A stretch of DNA of 64,000 bases from Planomicrobium sp. YIM 101495 (GCF_009707665.1 NZ_WLZW01000005.1:33651-97650); one strand, 5' to 3'. Counted from the stretch's first letter, positions 16,778 through 25,636 are shown. The notes: generated by a model not told the origin, from the letters alone. Translations and numbers: made by a program.

Positions 16778-18003
16778 ACTTTCAAGAAAAGTTAGAGCAA
16801 TATGCTGAACTGACGGTCCGTGTCGGGCTGAACGTTCAAGAAGGCCAAGTGATTGCTGTCCAGGCAACAGTTGAAACGTTGGAATTCACCCGCCTTGTCG
16901 TGCGCAAAGCGTATGAAGCTGGTGCGAAGCAAGTATATGTGAACTATGAAGATCCGGTGCAGACGCGCATTCATTACGAGCTGGCTCCGGACGAAGCGTT
17001 CCAATCTTATCCCGAATACATTGTCCGTCAGCGCGACGAAATCATCGATACCGGCGGAGCTTTCCTATGGATCGACGCGGAAGATCCGGATTTGCTTGCG
17101 GGCATTCCGGCAAAGCGGCTATCCGATTTCCAGAAGGCTGCTGGGAAGTCACTTGTCCGTTATCGCCAAGCGGTCGGTTCGGATAAAGTGGCATGGTCGA
17201 TCGTTGCTGTTCCGTCTCCAAAATGGGCTGCGAAAGTATTCCCGGAATTGACGGGTGAAGCGCAGATCGAAGCGTTGTGGGAAGCGATTTTCAAGACTGT
17301 CCGGATCGGCGGGGGCAATGCGGTCGCTAAATGGCAAGAGCACATGGCGACACTCGACAAACGCGCTGCTTTGCTGAATGCGAAGCGCTACAGCAAGCTG
17401 CACTACAAATCGACAGGTACGGATTTGACGATCGAACTGCCAGAAGGTCATATTTGGCTGACGGGCGCTGCGAAGACGCCGAATGGCACACCATTCATCG
17501 CCAACATGCCGACTGAAGAAGTTTACACAGTGCCACTGAAGCAAGGTGTCGAAGGAACGGTGCGCAATACGAAGCCGTTCGTCTACAACGGCAACGTCAT
17601 TGACGGCTTCACTTTGAAGTTTGAACAAGGGCAGATTACGGAAGTGTCAGCTGAACAGAATGAGGAATTGTTGAAGGAGCTAGTCGCGTCCGATCCGGGA
17701 GCGGCATATCTCGGAGAAGTGGCACTCGTGCCGTATCATTCACCGATTTCCGACAGTGGCATCTTGTTTTACAACACACTATTCGACGAAAACGCTTCTT
17801 GTCACTTGGCGATCGGGGATTCGTACCCGACTTGTCACGAAGGAGCAGCAGATTTGGAACGCGGCCAGTTGGAAGCAATCGGCTTGAACACGTCCATCGT
17901 GCATGAAGATTTCATGATCGGAAATGCCGAGCTGTCCATCGACGGGATTTTGCCGGATGGCACAGTGGAAGCTGTATTCCGAAACGGAGACTGGGCGGAG
18001 TAA
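16774..18003 (+). CDS. M29 family aminopeptidase (AmpS/PepS type), copy 1
   Basis: A 409-residue cytosolic leucyl-type aminopeptidase with a two-metal centre. The C-terminal metal-binding region GEVALVPYHSPISDSGILFY, continuing to NTLFDENASCHLAIG, supplies the typical Glu, His and Asp ligands, and the final HEDFMIG segment is also characteristic. Its start overlaps the helicase stop (ATGA), and the SGNH hydrolase gene follows after 13 bp, making a three-gene unit. A second M29 gene lies at 29692-30924, with the same length and clear similarity throughout. Peptide turnover is the expected role; specificity is not known. Confidence 0.93.
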   Translation: MNFQEKLEQYAELTVRVGLNVQEGQVIAVQATVETLEFTRLVVRKAYEAGAKQVYVNYEDPVQTRIHYELAPDEAFQSYPEYIVRQRDEIIDTGGAFLWIDAEDPDLLAGIPAKRLSDFQKAAGKSLVRYRQAVGSDKVAWSIVAVPSPKWAAKVFPELTGEAQIEALWEAIFKTVRIGGGNAVAKWQEHMATLDKRAALLNAKRYSKLHYKSTGTDLTIELPEGHIWLTGAAKTPNGTPFIANMPTEEVYTVPLKQGVEGTVRNTKPFVYNGNVIDGFTLKFEQGQITEVSAEQNEELLKELVASDPGAAYLGEVALVPYHSPISDSGILFYNTLFDENASCHLAIGDSYPTCHEGAADLERGQLEAIGLNTSIVHEDFMIGNAELSIDGILPDGTVEAVFRNGDWAE

Positions 18004-18016
18004 GGAGGAAATCGAT

Positions 18017-18934
18017 GTGAAGAAGCTGATATTAATGGTTGTTGCTGCAGTCAGCTTGTCCGGTGTGGCAGCGCCTGTTTCTGCCGAATTGAAGACGCCG
18101 GCAGCTTATGTGGCGCTCGGCGATTCACTCGCTGCCGGACAGACGCCGGATAACGCCATCGACACAGGCTACTCCGACTTGATCGCCCAAGAACTGGTGC
18201 GTCATCAGCGCGTCGTCTTCTACACGAAAGACTTGGCATTTCCGGGCTTCACCACTGCTGATGTATTGGAGCGCGTCCGCTCCGCTGAAGCGCAAGAAGT
18301 GCTGAAGCAGGCGAACATCATCACGATCTCCGCCGGTGCCAACGATCTCTTGCAACTGGTGCAGTCGAATCCTGACCAAGGCTCACTTGCGTTCGATCAG
18401 ATCCAAGCGGACTTCGCCATGAACAAAGCGCGGCAAAACATGGAGAAGACGTTAGCAGAATTAACGGACCGCGCACCGAATGCAGATGTGTATGTCATGG
18501 GCTATTACTTCGCATATCCGCATGCGCGCGATTCGCAGAAAGCAGGCGTCGGCCAGCAACTGGACCGTCTGAACGCCATCTTGAAGCGGACCGCTGAACA
18601 GGCGGACGCGGTATTCATTCCGGTCGACGCAGCATTCGGTGACGGTGCGACTGACAAGGTGCCAAATGCGGCAGACGTCCACCCGAACATTCTCGGCTAC
18701 CAGGCGATGGCCAATGCATTTTTAGCCTCGTATGCGCCGCGCTGGAAAGTGGAGCAGTATGAATTGCCAAAACCTGCTCCGCAATCATTCGAGCAGATCA
18801 TGGCGCAGCAGGAAGCAGCAAGTGCTACCGCGCCGCAGAGCACAACGACGGACCCGGATGCATCTGTGCGGAAGCCTTCTGAAGATGTGAAAATGGATTA
18901 CTTGGCCATCAAAGGACCGATACTTTATATTTAA
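18017..18934 (+). CDS. Secreted SGNH/GDSL-family hydrolase (lipase/esterase type)
   Basis: A 305-residue precursor. GTG at 18017 is chosen because AAGGAGG at 18002-18008 lies eight bases upstream and because it opens a clean signal peptide: KK, a hydrophobic core (residues 4-19) and a VSA cleavage site near residue 23. The SGNH blocks are all visible: GDS with nucleophile S37, the N of SAGANDLL, and DVHPN with the catalytic Asp and His. The last 45 residues are low-complexity, rich in Gln, Ala, Ser and Thr. The enzyme is exported and would deacylate lipids, glycans or peptidoglycan. It is the last gene of the helicase-aminopeptidase unit. Confidence 0.9.
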   Translation: MKKLILMVVAAVSLSGVAAPVSAELKTPAAYVALGDSLAAGQTPDNAIDTGYSDLIAQELVRHQRVVFYTKDLAFPGFTTADVLERVRSAEAQEVLKQANIITISAGANDLLQLVQSNPDQGSLAFDQIQADFAMNKARQNMEKTLAELTDRAPNADVYVMGYYFAYPHARDSQKAGVGQQLDRLNAILKRTAEQADAVFIPVDAAFGDGATDKVPNAADVHPNILGYQAMANAFLASYAPRWKVEQYELPKPAPQSFEQIMAQQEAASATAPQSTTTDPDASVRKPSEDVKMDYLAIKGPILYI

Positions 18935-18944
18935 AAATGTCGAT

Positions 18945-18984
18945 GCCCCAGGATTCGCTGACTGCGAGTTCTGAGGCTTTTTTT
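18945..18984 (+). terminator. Terminator after the SGNH hydrolase gene
   Basis: GCCCCAG pairs with CTGAGGC (one mismatch) around a long loop that holds CGC/GCG, followed by seven Ts. Confidence 0.65.
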
Positions 18985-19021
18985 GTTAGGTGGAATGGCG
19001 TGTGGGGAGAGCGGCGGGCGG

Positions 19022-19141
19022 ATAACCGGAGAACCGATCCAAATAACCGGAGATTGGATGATAACCGTTGTTTGCCGCCCGATAACCGGCGTTCGGGTCC
19101 AGATAGCTTGCATTCACCACCACATAACCGGGATTCATCCG
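19022..19141. repeat. Tandem array with 21-bp period, unit ATAACCGG (array C)
   Basis: The motif ATAACC (once as ATAGCT) begins at 19022, 19043, 19061, 19082, 19103 and 19124, giving spacings of 21, 18, 21, 21 and 21 bp. Sequence between the motifs is poorly conserved. The array lies between the terminator of the SGNH gene and a small minus-strand gene. It has no spacer-repeat alternation and is not CRISPR. Two other intergenic arrays in this window (28768-28893 and 39395-39537) have the same period but unrelated units. Confidence 0.8.
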
Positions 19142-19163
19142 AAAATCCAAAAATGGTTTGATT

Positions 19164-19183
19164 GGATCGGCCGCGGCCGATCC
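19164..19183. repeat. Perfect 20-bp GC-rich palindrome
   Basis: GGATCGGCCG is followed immediately by its exact reverse complement, with no spacer. It lies just beyond the 21-bp array and has no T tract, so it is not a terminator. Role unknown. Confidence 0.8.
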
Positions 19184-19272
19184 GGGGGCATCCATCACTC
19201 ACACCAGTAAATTTCCCCTCAAAAAAACCGGACACCAAAACGTGAAACACGCCCGGTGGCCGGCTACCTGTA

Positions 19273-19416
19273 TTATTTTCTTCGCGGTTGTCCGCTTGGG
19301 CGCTGCTGGTTTACATCGACGCCGCCTTTTTTCCTATTCTTCATCATCTTGCGGATGATCGGGTAGGCAATCGGTGCATATTTAACTGCGGTCTTTACAA
19401 GTCTGCCAATTTTCAT
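19273..19416 (-). CDS. Small basic hypothetical protein (47 aa)
   Basis: Reads MKIGRLVKTAVKYAPIAYP, then IIRKMMKNRKKGGVDVN and an Arg/Gln/Pro-rich tail. It is strongly basic with a short amphipathic or hydrophobic stretch at residues 5-22, so it may bind membrane or nucleic acid. GGAG sits eight bases before the ATG. It lies 65 bp downstream of the M20 deacylase gene on the same strand and may be co-transcribed. I recall similar short proteins in other Bacillales but cannot name a family. Confidence 0.6.
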   Translation of the reverse strand: MKIGRLVKTAVKYAPIAYPIIRKMMKNRKKGGVDVNQQRPSGQPRRK

Positions 19417-19481
19417 CAAAATCGCTCCATTTCGTATTTGCTTATGGTTCTTTTCCCCCGATTAGCGGGGTTGAAACGCAT

Positions 19482-20558
19482 TCATTCGTTCAGCGCTTGC
19501 TGGAGCAGGATGTCCTTGAATTGTTCAATGGACGAAATCTTTCCGAATTCGGCATTGCCGTGCCAGTCGTCGCCAGCCGGACCAAATTCGATGGCACCTT
19601 GTCCGCCGTTGACTGCAGCATAATAGCGGGTGTCTGCAGCGCCGTGCTGACCGAATAGGATCGGGTCGTCGGCAGTCACTTTGCGGATGGCGTCCTGCAG
19701 CGACACGATATATGGATTGTCTTCCGGTGTCGTCAAGGCCGGTGTCGGTGTGTCGCTCGCTTCGTACTCACCGTCCAGTTCGAGCGTCTTGATCAAGCCC
19801 GTCAGCTGGTCGGTGATTTCTTCTGCGCTTTGTCCCGGCATGAAACGGATATCGTATTTGACCGTGCAAAGTTCCGGCACGACATTATACCGATCACCTG
19901 CCTGGATCATCGCCAAGTTCACGGAAGGCTGTCCGAAGTACTCCGATGTTTCTTTCCGGAATGGAAGTTCGCTCAGCGCCATGTGGTATTTCATCGCACT
20001 TTCAATCGCATTGATGCCTTCCCAAGGACGCGAACCGTGTGCGGGCTTTCCTTTGAAGGTGATATCGAAGTGGAGGATCCCTTTCGACTGCAAGCCGACC
20101 TTCAAACCTGTCGGCTCTCCGCAAATGACAAAGTCACCGTGGTAGCCTTGTTCAACAAGCCATTTAGAAGTATTGCGTCCACCAATTTCTTCGTCGGTGA
20201 CGATGTGGAGCTGGACGATTCGTTCGAGACGGGTCTCGTCAATTTCAACGAATGCTTGCATCATTGCCGCGACACCCGCTTTCATATCGGCTGCTCCGCG
20301 TCCGTATAATTTATCCTTCTCGATCATCGGGACGAATTGTTCGCTATGACCGGGGACGACATCGATGTGACCATTCCAGATGATGGTTTCATTGCCATGA
20401 CCTTTTGTGGCCACGAGCATCTTATACCCGTTGTTCTCCAGTACTTGGAATTCAATGTCGCGTGCCTCCAGCCAGCCGGCGCAGAACACCAATGCGGCAT
20501 TCGCTCCTTCACGGGAGTCGCTTTCGATCTTGATTAGTTCTTTTAACAAATGGATCAT
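19482..20558 (-). CDS. M20 family metallopeptidase / ArgE-DapE type deacylase
   Basis: A 358-residue zinc enzyme of the ArgE/DapE/ACY1 family. Metal ligands are H64 and D66 in GHIDVVPG and D91 in GRGAADMKAG; the catalytic Glu pair is at E123-E124 in TDEEIGG, and a later His is supplied by GQHGAADTRYY. It removes an acyl group from an N-acyl amino acid or similar small molecule. No arginine or lysine biosynthesis genes are near, so the exact substrate is open. The ATG at 20558 has only a weak ribosome site, so the start is less certain than most. Confidence 0.88.
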   Translation of the reverse strand: MIHLLKELIKIESDSREGANAALVFCAGWLEARDIEFQVLENNGYKMLVATKGHGNETIIWNGHIDVVPGHSEQFVPMIEKDKLYGRGAADMKAGVAAMMQAFVEIDETRLERIVQLHIVTDEEIGGRNTSKWLVEQGYHGDFVICGEPTGLKVGLQSKGILHFDITFKGKPAHGSRPWEGINAIESAMKYHMALSELPFRKETSEYFGQPSVNLAMIQAGDRYNVVPELCTVKYDIRFMPGQSAEEITDQLTGLIKTLELDGEYEASDTPTPALTTPEDNPYIVSLQDAIRKVTADDPILFGQHGAADTRYYAAVNGGQGAIEFGPAGDDWHGNAEFGKISSIEQFKDILLQQALNE

Positions 20559-20654
20559 AATTGTTCAGCAGCATACGTACACTGCTGGTTTCACCGCCTC
20601 TCTGCAAAAGATTCTTCTCTTACATTTCCCCAGAGGAGACACGATGAAACAGGT

Positions 20655-20683
20655 TTGCTACGAAAGCCGTTCTTCGGTACAAT
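20655..20683 (+). promoter_or_regulatory. Promoter of the thiT riboswitch transcript
   Basis: TTGCTA at 20655-20660, a 17-bp spacer, TACAAT at 20678-20683; the aptamer begins about 25 bp later. Confidence 0.6.
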
Positions 20684-20708
20684 AGAAGCGAGTCAATAAA
20701 TTGTATTA

Positions 20709-20845
20709 CACCACAAGGGGAGCTTATCGCTGAGAGTGGACGGAAACGTTCTGACCCTTCGAACCTGTGAGTTAACGCTTGCGAAGGAATGTGGATGGAA
20801 ACCTGCCTTTATTCCGGCGTCAGGTCTATCCTGATGCCGTTTTTT
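20709..20845 (+). promoter_or_regulatory. TPP (THI-box) riboswitch with terminator
   Basis: The conserved TPP aptamer blocks are in order: AGGGGAGC and GCTGAGA (20716-20735), GACCCTTCGAACCTG (20753-20767), and the GCGAAGGAATGTGG closing strand (20781-20794). A terminator hairpin, CGGCGTCAGG / CCTGATGCCG with a T run, occupies 20815-20845. When thiamine pyrophosphate binds, transcription should stop here, so thiT is made only when thiamine is short. The call rests on recognising the THI-box consensus and on the thiamine transporter downstream. Confidence 0.93.
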
Positions 20846-20905
20846 ATATTCAGGCGCAGTTTCCTCCCTTTTATGGTGCTGTACAGAAAATAGGGGGAAA
20901 ATACG

Positions 20906-21481
20906 ATGAAAAATCCAAAAGTGTTACTCATGATGGAAATTGCGATTTTCGGTGCACTCGGTTTCGTGCTGGATTTCGTTGCCTTCCGCATGCCGCAAGG
21001 AGGATCAGTCAGCCTGGTCATGATCCCGATTGTCCTGATGGCGTTCCGCCGGGGAGTAGGAGCCGGTATTCTGACAGGGCTGCTCGTCGGGCTCCTGCAA
21101 ATCGTCACGGGATTCATCTCTGTGACGCCGCTGTCGTTCGGGTTCGTCGTAATGCAGGTGCTGCTTGATTACTTGCTTGCTTACGGTGTCGTCGGGCTTG
21201 CAGGTCTGTTCCGCGGCCGTTACCAGCATGCGGTCAAGGACGGGGACAAAGGGAAAGCGGCGGCGGCCGTCGTCATCGGCGTGCTGATCGCTTCATTCTT
21301 GCGCTACGTCGTCCATGTCGTAACAGGAATCCTGTTCTTCGGGATGTTCGCGACAGGCAATGTCGTCCTGTATTCGGCCGGCTACAATGCGACGTACATG
21401 ATCCCGGTATTCGCAGTGGCAGCTGCAGCTTGTGCGGCGTTATTCGCGACTGCGCCAAGACTTACACAACCAAGAGCATGA
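20906..21481 (+). CDS. thiT: Energy-coupled thiamine transporter, S component ThiT
   Basis: A 191-residue integral membrane protein with about six helices. The segment GGSVSLVMIPIVLMAFRRG, next to a GLLVGLLQ helix, is the ThiT/YuaJ signature; the protein binds thiamine and works with the shared ECF energising module encoded elsewhere. GGGGG lies before the ATG at 20906. It is controlled by the TPP riboswitch in its leader. It forms a single-gene unit. Confidence 0.93.
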   Translation: MKNPKVLLMMEIAIFGALGFVLDFVAFRMPQGGSVSLVMIPIVLMAFRRGVGAGILTGLLVGLLQIVTGFISVTPLSFGFVVMQVLLDYLLAYGVVGLAGLFRGRYQHAVKDGDKGKAAAAVVIGVLIASFLRYVVHVVTGILFFGMFATGNVVLYSAGYNATYMIPVFAVAAAACAALFATAPRLTQPRA

Positions 21482-21497
21482 AAGCGAGGGGGCTTTG

Positions 21498-21528
21498 TTT
21501 ACAGAGCTCCCTTTTCCTATGGTATAAT
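21498..21528 (+). promoter_or_regulatory. Promoter of the methionine aminopeptidase gene
   Basis: TATAAT at 21523-21528 with TTTACA at 21498-21503; the spacing of 19 is longer than ideal. Confidence 0.5.
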
Positions 21529-21561
21529 GGCTAACAGAAAAGCTGGAAAGAAGGGTATACA

Positions 21562-22317
21562 ATGATTGCAACAACTGAAAAAGATATCGAAATGCTGAAA
21601 AAAGCCGGTCAGATGGTCGCGAAAATCCGCGAAGCGATGAAGGAAGCGACGAAGCCAGGCGTTACGACGAAGGAACTCGACGAACTTGGCGGCCGTATGT
21701 TTGAAGAACTTGGCGGTGTATCAGGTCCGAAAGGGGAATATGATTTCCCTGGATTCACTTGCATCAGTGTCAACGAAGAAGTGGCGCACGGCATCCCAGG
21801 CAAACGTGTCATCAAAGACGGGGATATCGTCAATATCGACGTTTCCGGTTCATATGAAGGCTATTTCTCTGATACGGGCATCTCGTTCGTAGTCGGGGAA
21901 GGTCATGATGAGAAAGAAAAGCTTTGTGAAGTAGCATTGTCCGCTTTCGAGCGTGCGATGACGAAGGTGAAGGCCGGTTCGAAGCTGAACCAGATCGGCA
22001 AGGCCGTCGAGCGGGAAGCGAAGCAGCACGGTCTGTTCGTCATCAAGAACCTGACAGGACACGGCATCGGCAAATCCCTTCACGAAGAGCCGCAGCACAT
22101 CCTGAACTATTATGATGCATGGGAAAAGACGATCCTGAAAGAAGGCATGGTGCTTGCAGTCGAGCCGTTCGTTTCCCAAAAAGCGGAGCACATCATCGAA
22201 TCAGGTGACGGCTGGACATTCATCACGCCGGATCAGTCGCTCGTTGCACAAATCGAGCACACCGTACTTGTCACAAAAGGCGAGCCGATTTTACTGACGC
22301 AGCTTGAAAACGAATAA
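21562..22317 (+). CDS. map: Type I methionine aminopeptidase
   Basis: A 251-residue enzyme that removes the N-terminal methionine of new proteins. The five metal ligands are present: D93 (NIDVSG), D104 (SDTG), H167 (TGHGIG), E201 (AVEPF) and E232 (AQIEHT); H76 in VAHGIPG is the substrate-side His. There is no N-terminal zinc-finger extension. The gene is alone, not in the ribosomal-protein operon where the main map usually sits, so it may be the second, YflG-like isozyme; that is inference. Confidence 0.93.
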   Translation: MIATTEKDIEMLKKAGQMVAKIREAMKEATKPGVTTKELDELGGRMFEELGGVSGPKGEYDFPGFTCISVNEEVAHGIPGKRVIKDGDIVNIDVSGSYEGYFSDTGISFVVGEGHDEKEKLCEVALSAFERAMTKVKAGSKLNQIGKAVEREAKQHGLFVIKNLTGHGIGKSLHEEPQHILNYYDAWEKTILKEGMVLAVEPFVSQKAEHIIESGDGWTFITPDQSLVAQIEHTVLVTKGEPILLTQLENE

Positions 22318-22324
22318 GAAATGA

Positions 22325-22364
22325 AAAAGGAACGTTTATCCACTTGCGGATGAACGTTCCTTTT
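22325..22364. terminator. Bidirectional terminator between map and the TspO-like gene
   Basis: AAAAGGAACGTT pairs with AACGTTCCTTTT with a further ATCC/GGAT pairing inside. Confidence 0.9.
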
Positions 22365-22368
22365 CGTT

Positions 22369-23100
22369 TTAGTGCCTTATTGGTTTTTTCTTGATCAGGA
22401 AGATCCCCGTGAGGATGACGCCCGTCAAAAATAGAGAGGCAGTCATGACGAGTAATTCGCCGGTGCCATTCTTGATGGCGATGCCGATGAATGCCCAGAC
22501 GAACACGAGTGCATACGGGATATCGAAATGATGGAAGCGGATGTGCAGTGCGAGCGCAGTCGCCACAGTCAGCATAATGACGGTCCATAGTTCGTTGCTG
22601 AGTCCCCAGCCATTCCAATTGTAATACGTGAGCACATAGCTGATATTGACGATCGTCGCTACACTGACCCAGCCGAAGTTGATGGCGATCGGCATGCGTT
22701 CGGTCAACTTGCGCTCCTCGTTCGGGTACTGGAGGTAGAGGCCGCTGAGTGAAGCGAGATAACCGACCATTGCCACGATTGACCAAATGAAGATTTCATA
22801 ATGCCATAAGAGAAGCCATGTGATATTGAAGGCAGCACTTAAAATGAAGAATAGTGCGATGGTATTCGAGGGTTTCTGCTGTTCTTTCACATAACGTACC
22901 CAAAAGCCGGCAATCCAAATAGCTAAGGCCAAATAGATGATGCCCCAGATCGCGAATACATATCCCGCCGGTGTGATCAACACGGTCAAGCGGTTGGAGA
23001 CTTCTCCTGTCGTCTGGCCGTTGATCGGCACAATGTTAGCCGCCGCATTGACAGCGATGACAGCGATGAACGCCAATGTCATTAAAATGATCCGCAACAT
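22369..23100 (-). CDS. Tryptophan-rich sensory protein / TspO-MBR-like membrane protein
   Basis: A 243-residue membrane protein with about seven helices, rich in Trp. The segment ITPAGYVFAIWGIIYLALA and the later INFGWVSVATIVNISY match the Firmicutes proteins annotated as tryptophan-rich sensory proteins of the TspO/MBR group, which bind porphyrins or related ligands. It is longer than classical TspO (about 160 residues). GGAGACGC-like sequence precedes the ATG. Its role in this organism is unknown. Confidence 0.75.
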   Translation of the reverse strand: MLRIILMTLAFIAVIAVNAAANIVPINGQTTGEVSNRLTVLITPAGYVFAIWGIIYLALAIWIAGFWVRYVKEQQKPSNTIALFFILSAAFNITWLLLWHYEIFIWSIVAMVGYLASLSGLYLQYPNEERKLTERMPIAINFGWVSVATIVNISYVLTYYNWNGWGLSNELWTVIMLTVATALALHIRFHHFDIPYALVFVWAFIGIAIKNGTGELLVMTASLFLTGVILTGIFLIKKKPIRH

Positions 23101-23276
23101 AGCGTCTCCTCCTTCTAGTCTATAGTATACATGTCCGCATAATGTTCAACAAACACCAACTACCCAAAAGACCGCCAATTTTGTACGTCTATTCTTAGTA
23201 TTTCGCCATTAACATAAAAGTGGTATACTATAAGAGTGTTTTTAGAAAATTTTGTCTATCAGGAGGGTACATAAGT

Positions 23277-25082
23277 ATGACTACAGTAAATTATTCGGAA
23301 GTATGGGATTTGGATGTATTGTTCCCGGGCGGCAGCGGATCCGCTGAATTGCGCCAACATATGGACGCAACGCCCCCGAAGTTGGCGGAACTCGAAGAGC
23401 AGGCGACACAGTTCGCAACACCTGCTTCTGTACAGGATTCCCCGAAAGTCTTGGCTCTGCTCGAGAAAGTGAAAGAAGCGATGGTCCATATCCGTCAATC
23501 AAGTGCATTCATCGGTTGTTTGACTGCCCAAAATACAGAAGACAAAGCAGCGCTCATTCTGCAAAGCGAATCAGCAACAGCCAGCGCGCGCATTCAATCG
23601 GCGATCCAGAAAATCCAACAGAAGCTGACGAAAACGGAAGAGTCTGTTTGGGACGAATTGCTGGAAAGCGCGGAGTTGAGCGAGTTCGCATTCTTCTTGA
23701 ACGAATGGCGTGAAGAAGCGCGTCAGCAATTGTCCGAGGAAGAAGAGAACTTGATCACTGCACTCAGCATGGACGGCTACCACGGCTGGAGCGATCTATA
23801 CGACATGCTTGTCGGGGAAATCAAGATCACCATGACGATCGATGGACAGGAAAAAGTGATGTCTGTCGGACAAGCGAACAACTTGAGCGCACATAGCGAC
23901 GCGGCGGTCCGTAAAGAATCGTATGAGAAACTGGAAGAGGCGTGGACAGAGAAGGAGGACTTCTTCGCGAAGACATTGAACTCGATCGCCGGCTTCCGTT
24001 TGGAAGTTTACAAAAAGCGCGGCTGGGATAGCCCGCTCCAAGAACCACTGCAAATGAACCGCATGAAGCAAGAAACATTGGATGCAATGTGGGGAGCAAT
24101 CAGCGAAAACAAGCAGCCGTTCGTCGACTACTTGAACCAAAAAGGGAAGATGCTTGGCGGCGAAGGCTTGCACTGGTATGACGTGGACGCACCGATCACA
24201 GCAAGCACGCAGCAATACTCGTACCAGGAAGGCGCAGAATTCATTCTCGAGCACTTCGGGAAATTCGGTCCAGAACTGACGAGCTTCTCTGAGATGGCTT
24301 TCGAAAAAGGCTGGATCGAAGCAGAAGACCGTCCGAACAAACGTCCAGGCGGATTCTGTACAGGCCTTCCGAAAACGGAGGAATCCCGCATCTTCATGAC
24401 GTACAGTGGCTCGATGTCGAACGTTGCGACACTTGCGCATGAGCTCGGACACGCGTTCCACTCTTACGCGCTTCGTCCGGTTCATCCACTGAACCGTTCG
24501 TACGCGATGAACGTCGCTGAAACAGCATCGACTTTCGCAGAGATGATCGTTGCGGATGCAGCGGTGAAAAATGCAGCTTCCGACGAAGAGAAGATTGCAC
24601 TTCTGGAAGACAAAGTACAGCGCAGTGTGGCATTCTTCATGAATATCCACTCACGCTTCCTTTTCGAAACGCGCTTCTATGAAGAGCGGAAGAACGGTTA
24701 CGTGTCGGCTGCACGTCTAAACGAATTGATGGACGAGGCACAGAAAGAAGGGTTCGGCGGCGGCTTGGCATCGACGCACCCGCACTTCTGGGCATCGAAA
24801 CTGCATTTCTACATCACGTATGTGCCGTTCTACAACTTCCCGTATACGTTCGGCTATTTGTTCTCACTGAGCATCTACGCGAAAGCGCTGGAAGAAGGAA
24901 CGGGCTTCGAAGAGAAATACATGGCCTTGCTTCGCGACACAGCGATCATGAGCGCAGAAGACTTGGCGATGAAACATCTTGGCGAAGATATTACACAACA
25001 GGCATTCTGGGAAAAAGGCATTGCTTTATGCGTCAAAGACGCCAAGGAATTGATCGAATTGACGTCTAAAGAGCGGGTATGA
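23277..25082 (+). CDS. Oligoendopeptidase F-like M3 family metallopeptidase
   Basis: A 601-residue zinc peptidase that cuts cytosolic oligopeptides. The zinc motif is H388-E-L-G-H392 in LAHELGHAFHSY, with the third ligand Glu in NVAETAS downstream, as in the PepF/M3B group. AGGAGG at 23261-23266 selects the ATG at 23277; a GTG at 23220 opens the same frame but has no ribosome site. The stop overlaps the next start (ATGA), coupling it to the acetyltransferase. No export signal is present. Confidence 0.93.
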   Translation: MTTVNYSEVWDLDVLFPGGSGSAELRQHMDATPPKLAELEEQATQFATPASVQDSPKVLALLEKVKEAMVHIRQSSAFIGCLTAQNTEDKAALILQSESATASARIQSAIQKIQQKLTKTEESVWDELLESAELSEFAFFLNEWREEARQQLSEEEENLITALSMDGYHGWSDLYDMLVGEIKITMTIDGQEKVMSVGQANNLSAHSDAAVRKESYEKLEEAWTEKEDFFAKTLNSIAGFRLEVYKKRGWDSPLQEPLQMNRMKQETLDAMWGAISENKQPFVDYLNQKGKMLGGEGLHWYDVDAPITASTQQYSYQEGAEFILEHFGKFGPELTSFSEMAFEKGWIEAEDRPNKRPGGFCTGLPKTEESRIFMTYSGSMSNVATLAHELGHAFHSYALRPVHPLNRSYAMNVAETASTFAEMIVADAAVKNAASDEEKIALLEDKVQRSVAFFMNIHSRFLFETRFYEERKNGYVSAARLNELMDEAQKEGFGGGLASTHPHFWASKLHFYITYVPFYNFPYTFGYLFSLSIYAKALEEGTGFEEKYMALLRDTAIMSAEDLAMKHLGEDITQQAFWEKGIALCVKDAKELIELTSKERV

Positions 25083-25627
25083 ACCTGGAATTCAGCGGCC
25101 AGACATGTTATTTGCGTGCGCTGACGGTGGAAGATGCGGCGGAGATGGTCCAGCTCCTGCTGCGCAACCGGGCTTATTGGTCGATTTACGAACCTCGCCA
25201 TCAGGACAGTTATTTCACGATTTCGGTCCAGCGGGAGAAAATCCGGGAATCGATCTATCAGGCAGGGGAGAACCGGGAATACAGTTTCGGGATCTTCGAG
25301 CATGACACGCATAAGATGATCGGCCATATCTCCTTATACAGTATCAAACGGATGCCTTTTCTCAGTGCGTTGATCGGCTACTCAGTGGACGAACGGCATA
25401 TCGGGAAAGGGATTGCATCGGAAGCTGTAAAGGTCTTGCTAGACTTCGGATTCAAGCGGCTTGGACTGCACCGGATTGAGGCATATGTGTCGCCTGAAAA
25501 CCACGGCTCTGTCCGGGTCCTTGAGAAAGCGGGGCTTGTACGTGAAGGCTTGCTGAAGCAATTCCTGTATATTAACGGCAGATGGGTCGACCATTATTAT
25601 TACGCCGCCCTGGAGGACGATTTTTGA
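25079..25627 (+). CDS. GNAT family N-acetyltransferase (RimJ/RimL-like)
   Basis: A 182-residue acetyltransferase. The acetyl-CoA binding region is DERHIGKGIASEAVKVLLDF (about residues 100-120), followed by the typical HRIEAYVSPENHGSVRVLEK and GLVREG blocks. The RimJ/RimL subgroup acetylates protein N-termini such as ribosomal proteins, but many members act on other substrates. The start overlaps the peptidase stop by four bases. It is followed by a run of hairpins that ends in a terminator. Confidence 0.9.
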   Translation: MNLEFSGQTCYLRALTVEDAAEMVQLLLRNRAYWSIYEPRHQDSYFTISVQREKIRESIYQAGENREYSFGIFEHDTHKMIGHISLYSIKRMPFLSALIGYSVDERHIGKGIASEAVKVLLDFGFKRLGLHRIEAYVSPENHGSVRVLEKAGLVREGLLKQFLYINGRWVDHYYYAALEDDF

Positions 25628-25636
25628 AAGGGCAAG

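Noticed and set aside
18986..19198. Minus-strand frame of 70 codons with heptad GY repeats through array C
   Set aside because: A 21-bp period keeps any frame open as seven-residue repeats. There is no ribosome site, and codon choice is unlike the neighbouring genes.
20565..20705. Short frame starting with ATG at 20644 in the thiT leader
   Set aside because: It overlaps the promoter of the riboswitch transcript and is not preceded by a spaced ribosome site within that transcript.
23796..24650. Long minus-strand frame of 284 codons inside the M3 peptidase gene
   Set aside because: Antisense shadow with Cys/His/Arg-rich composition and no signal for translation.
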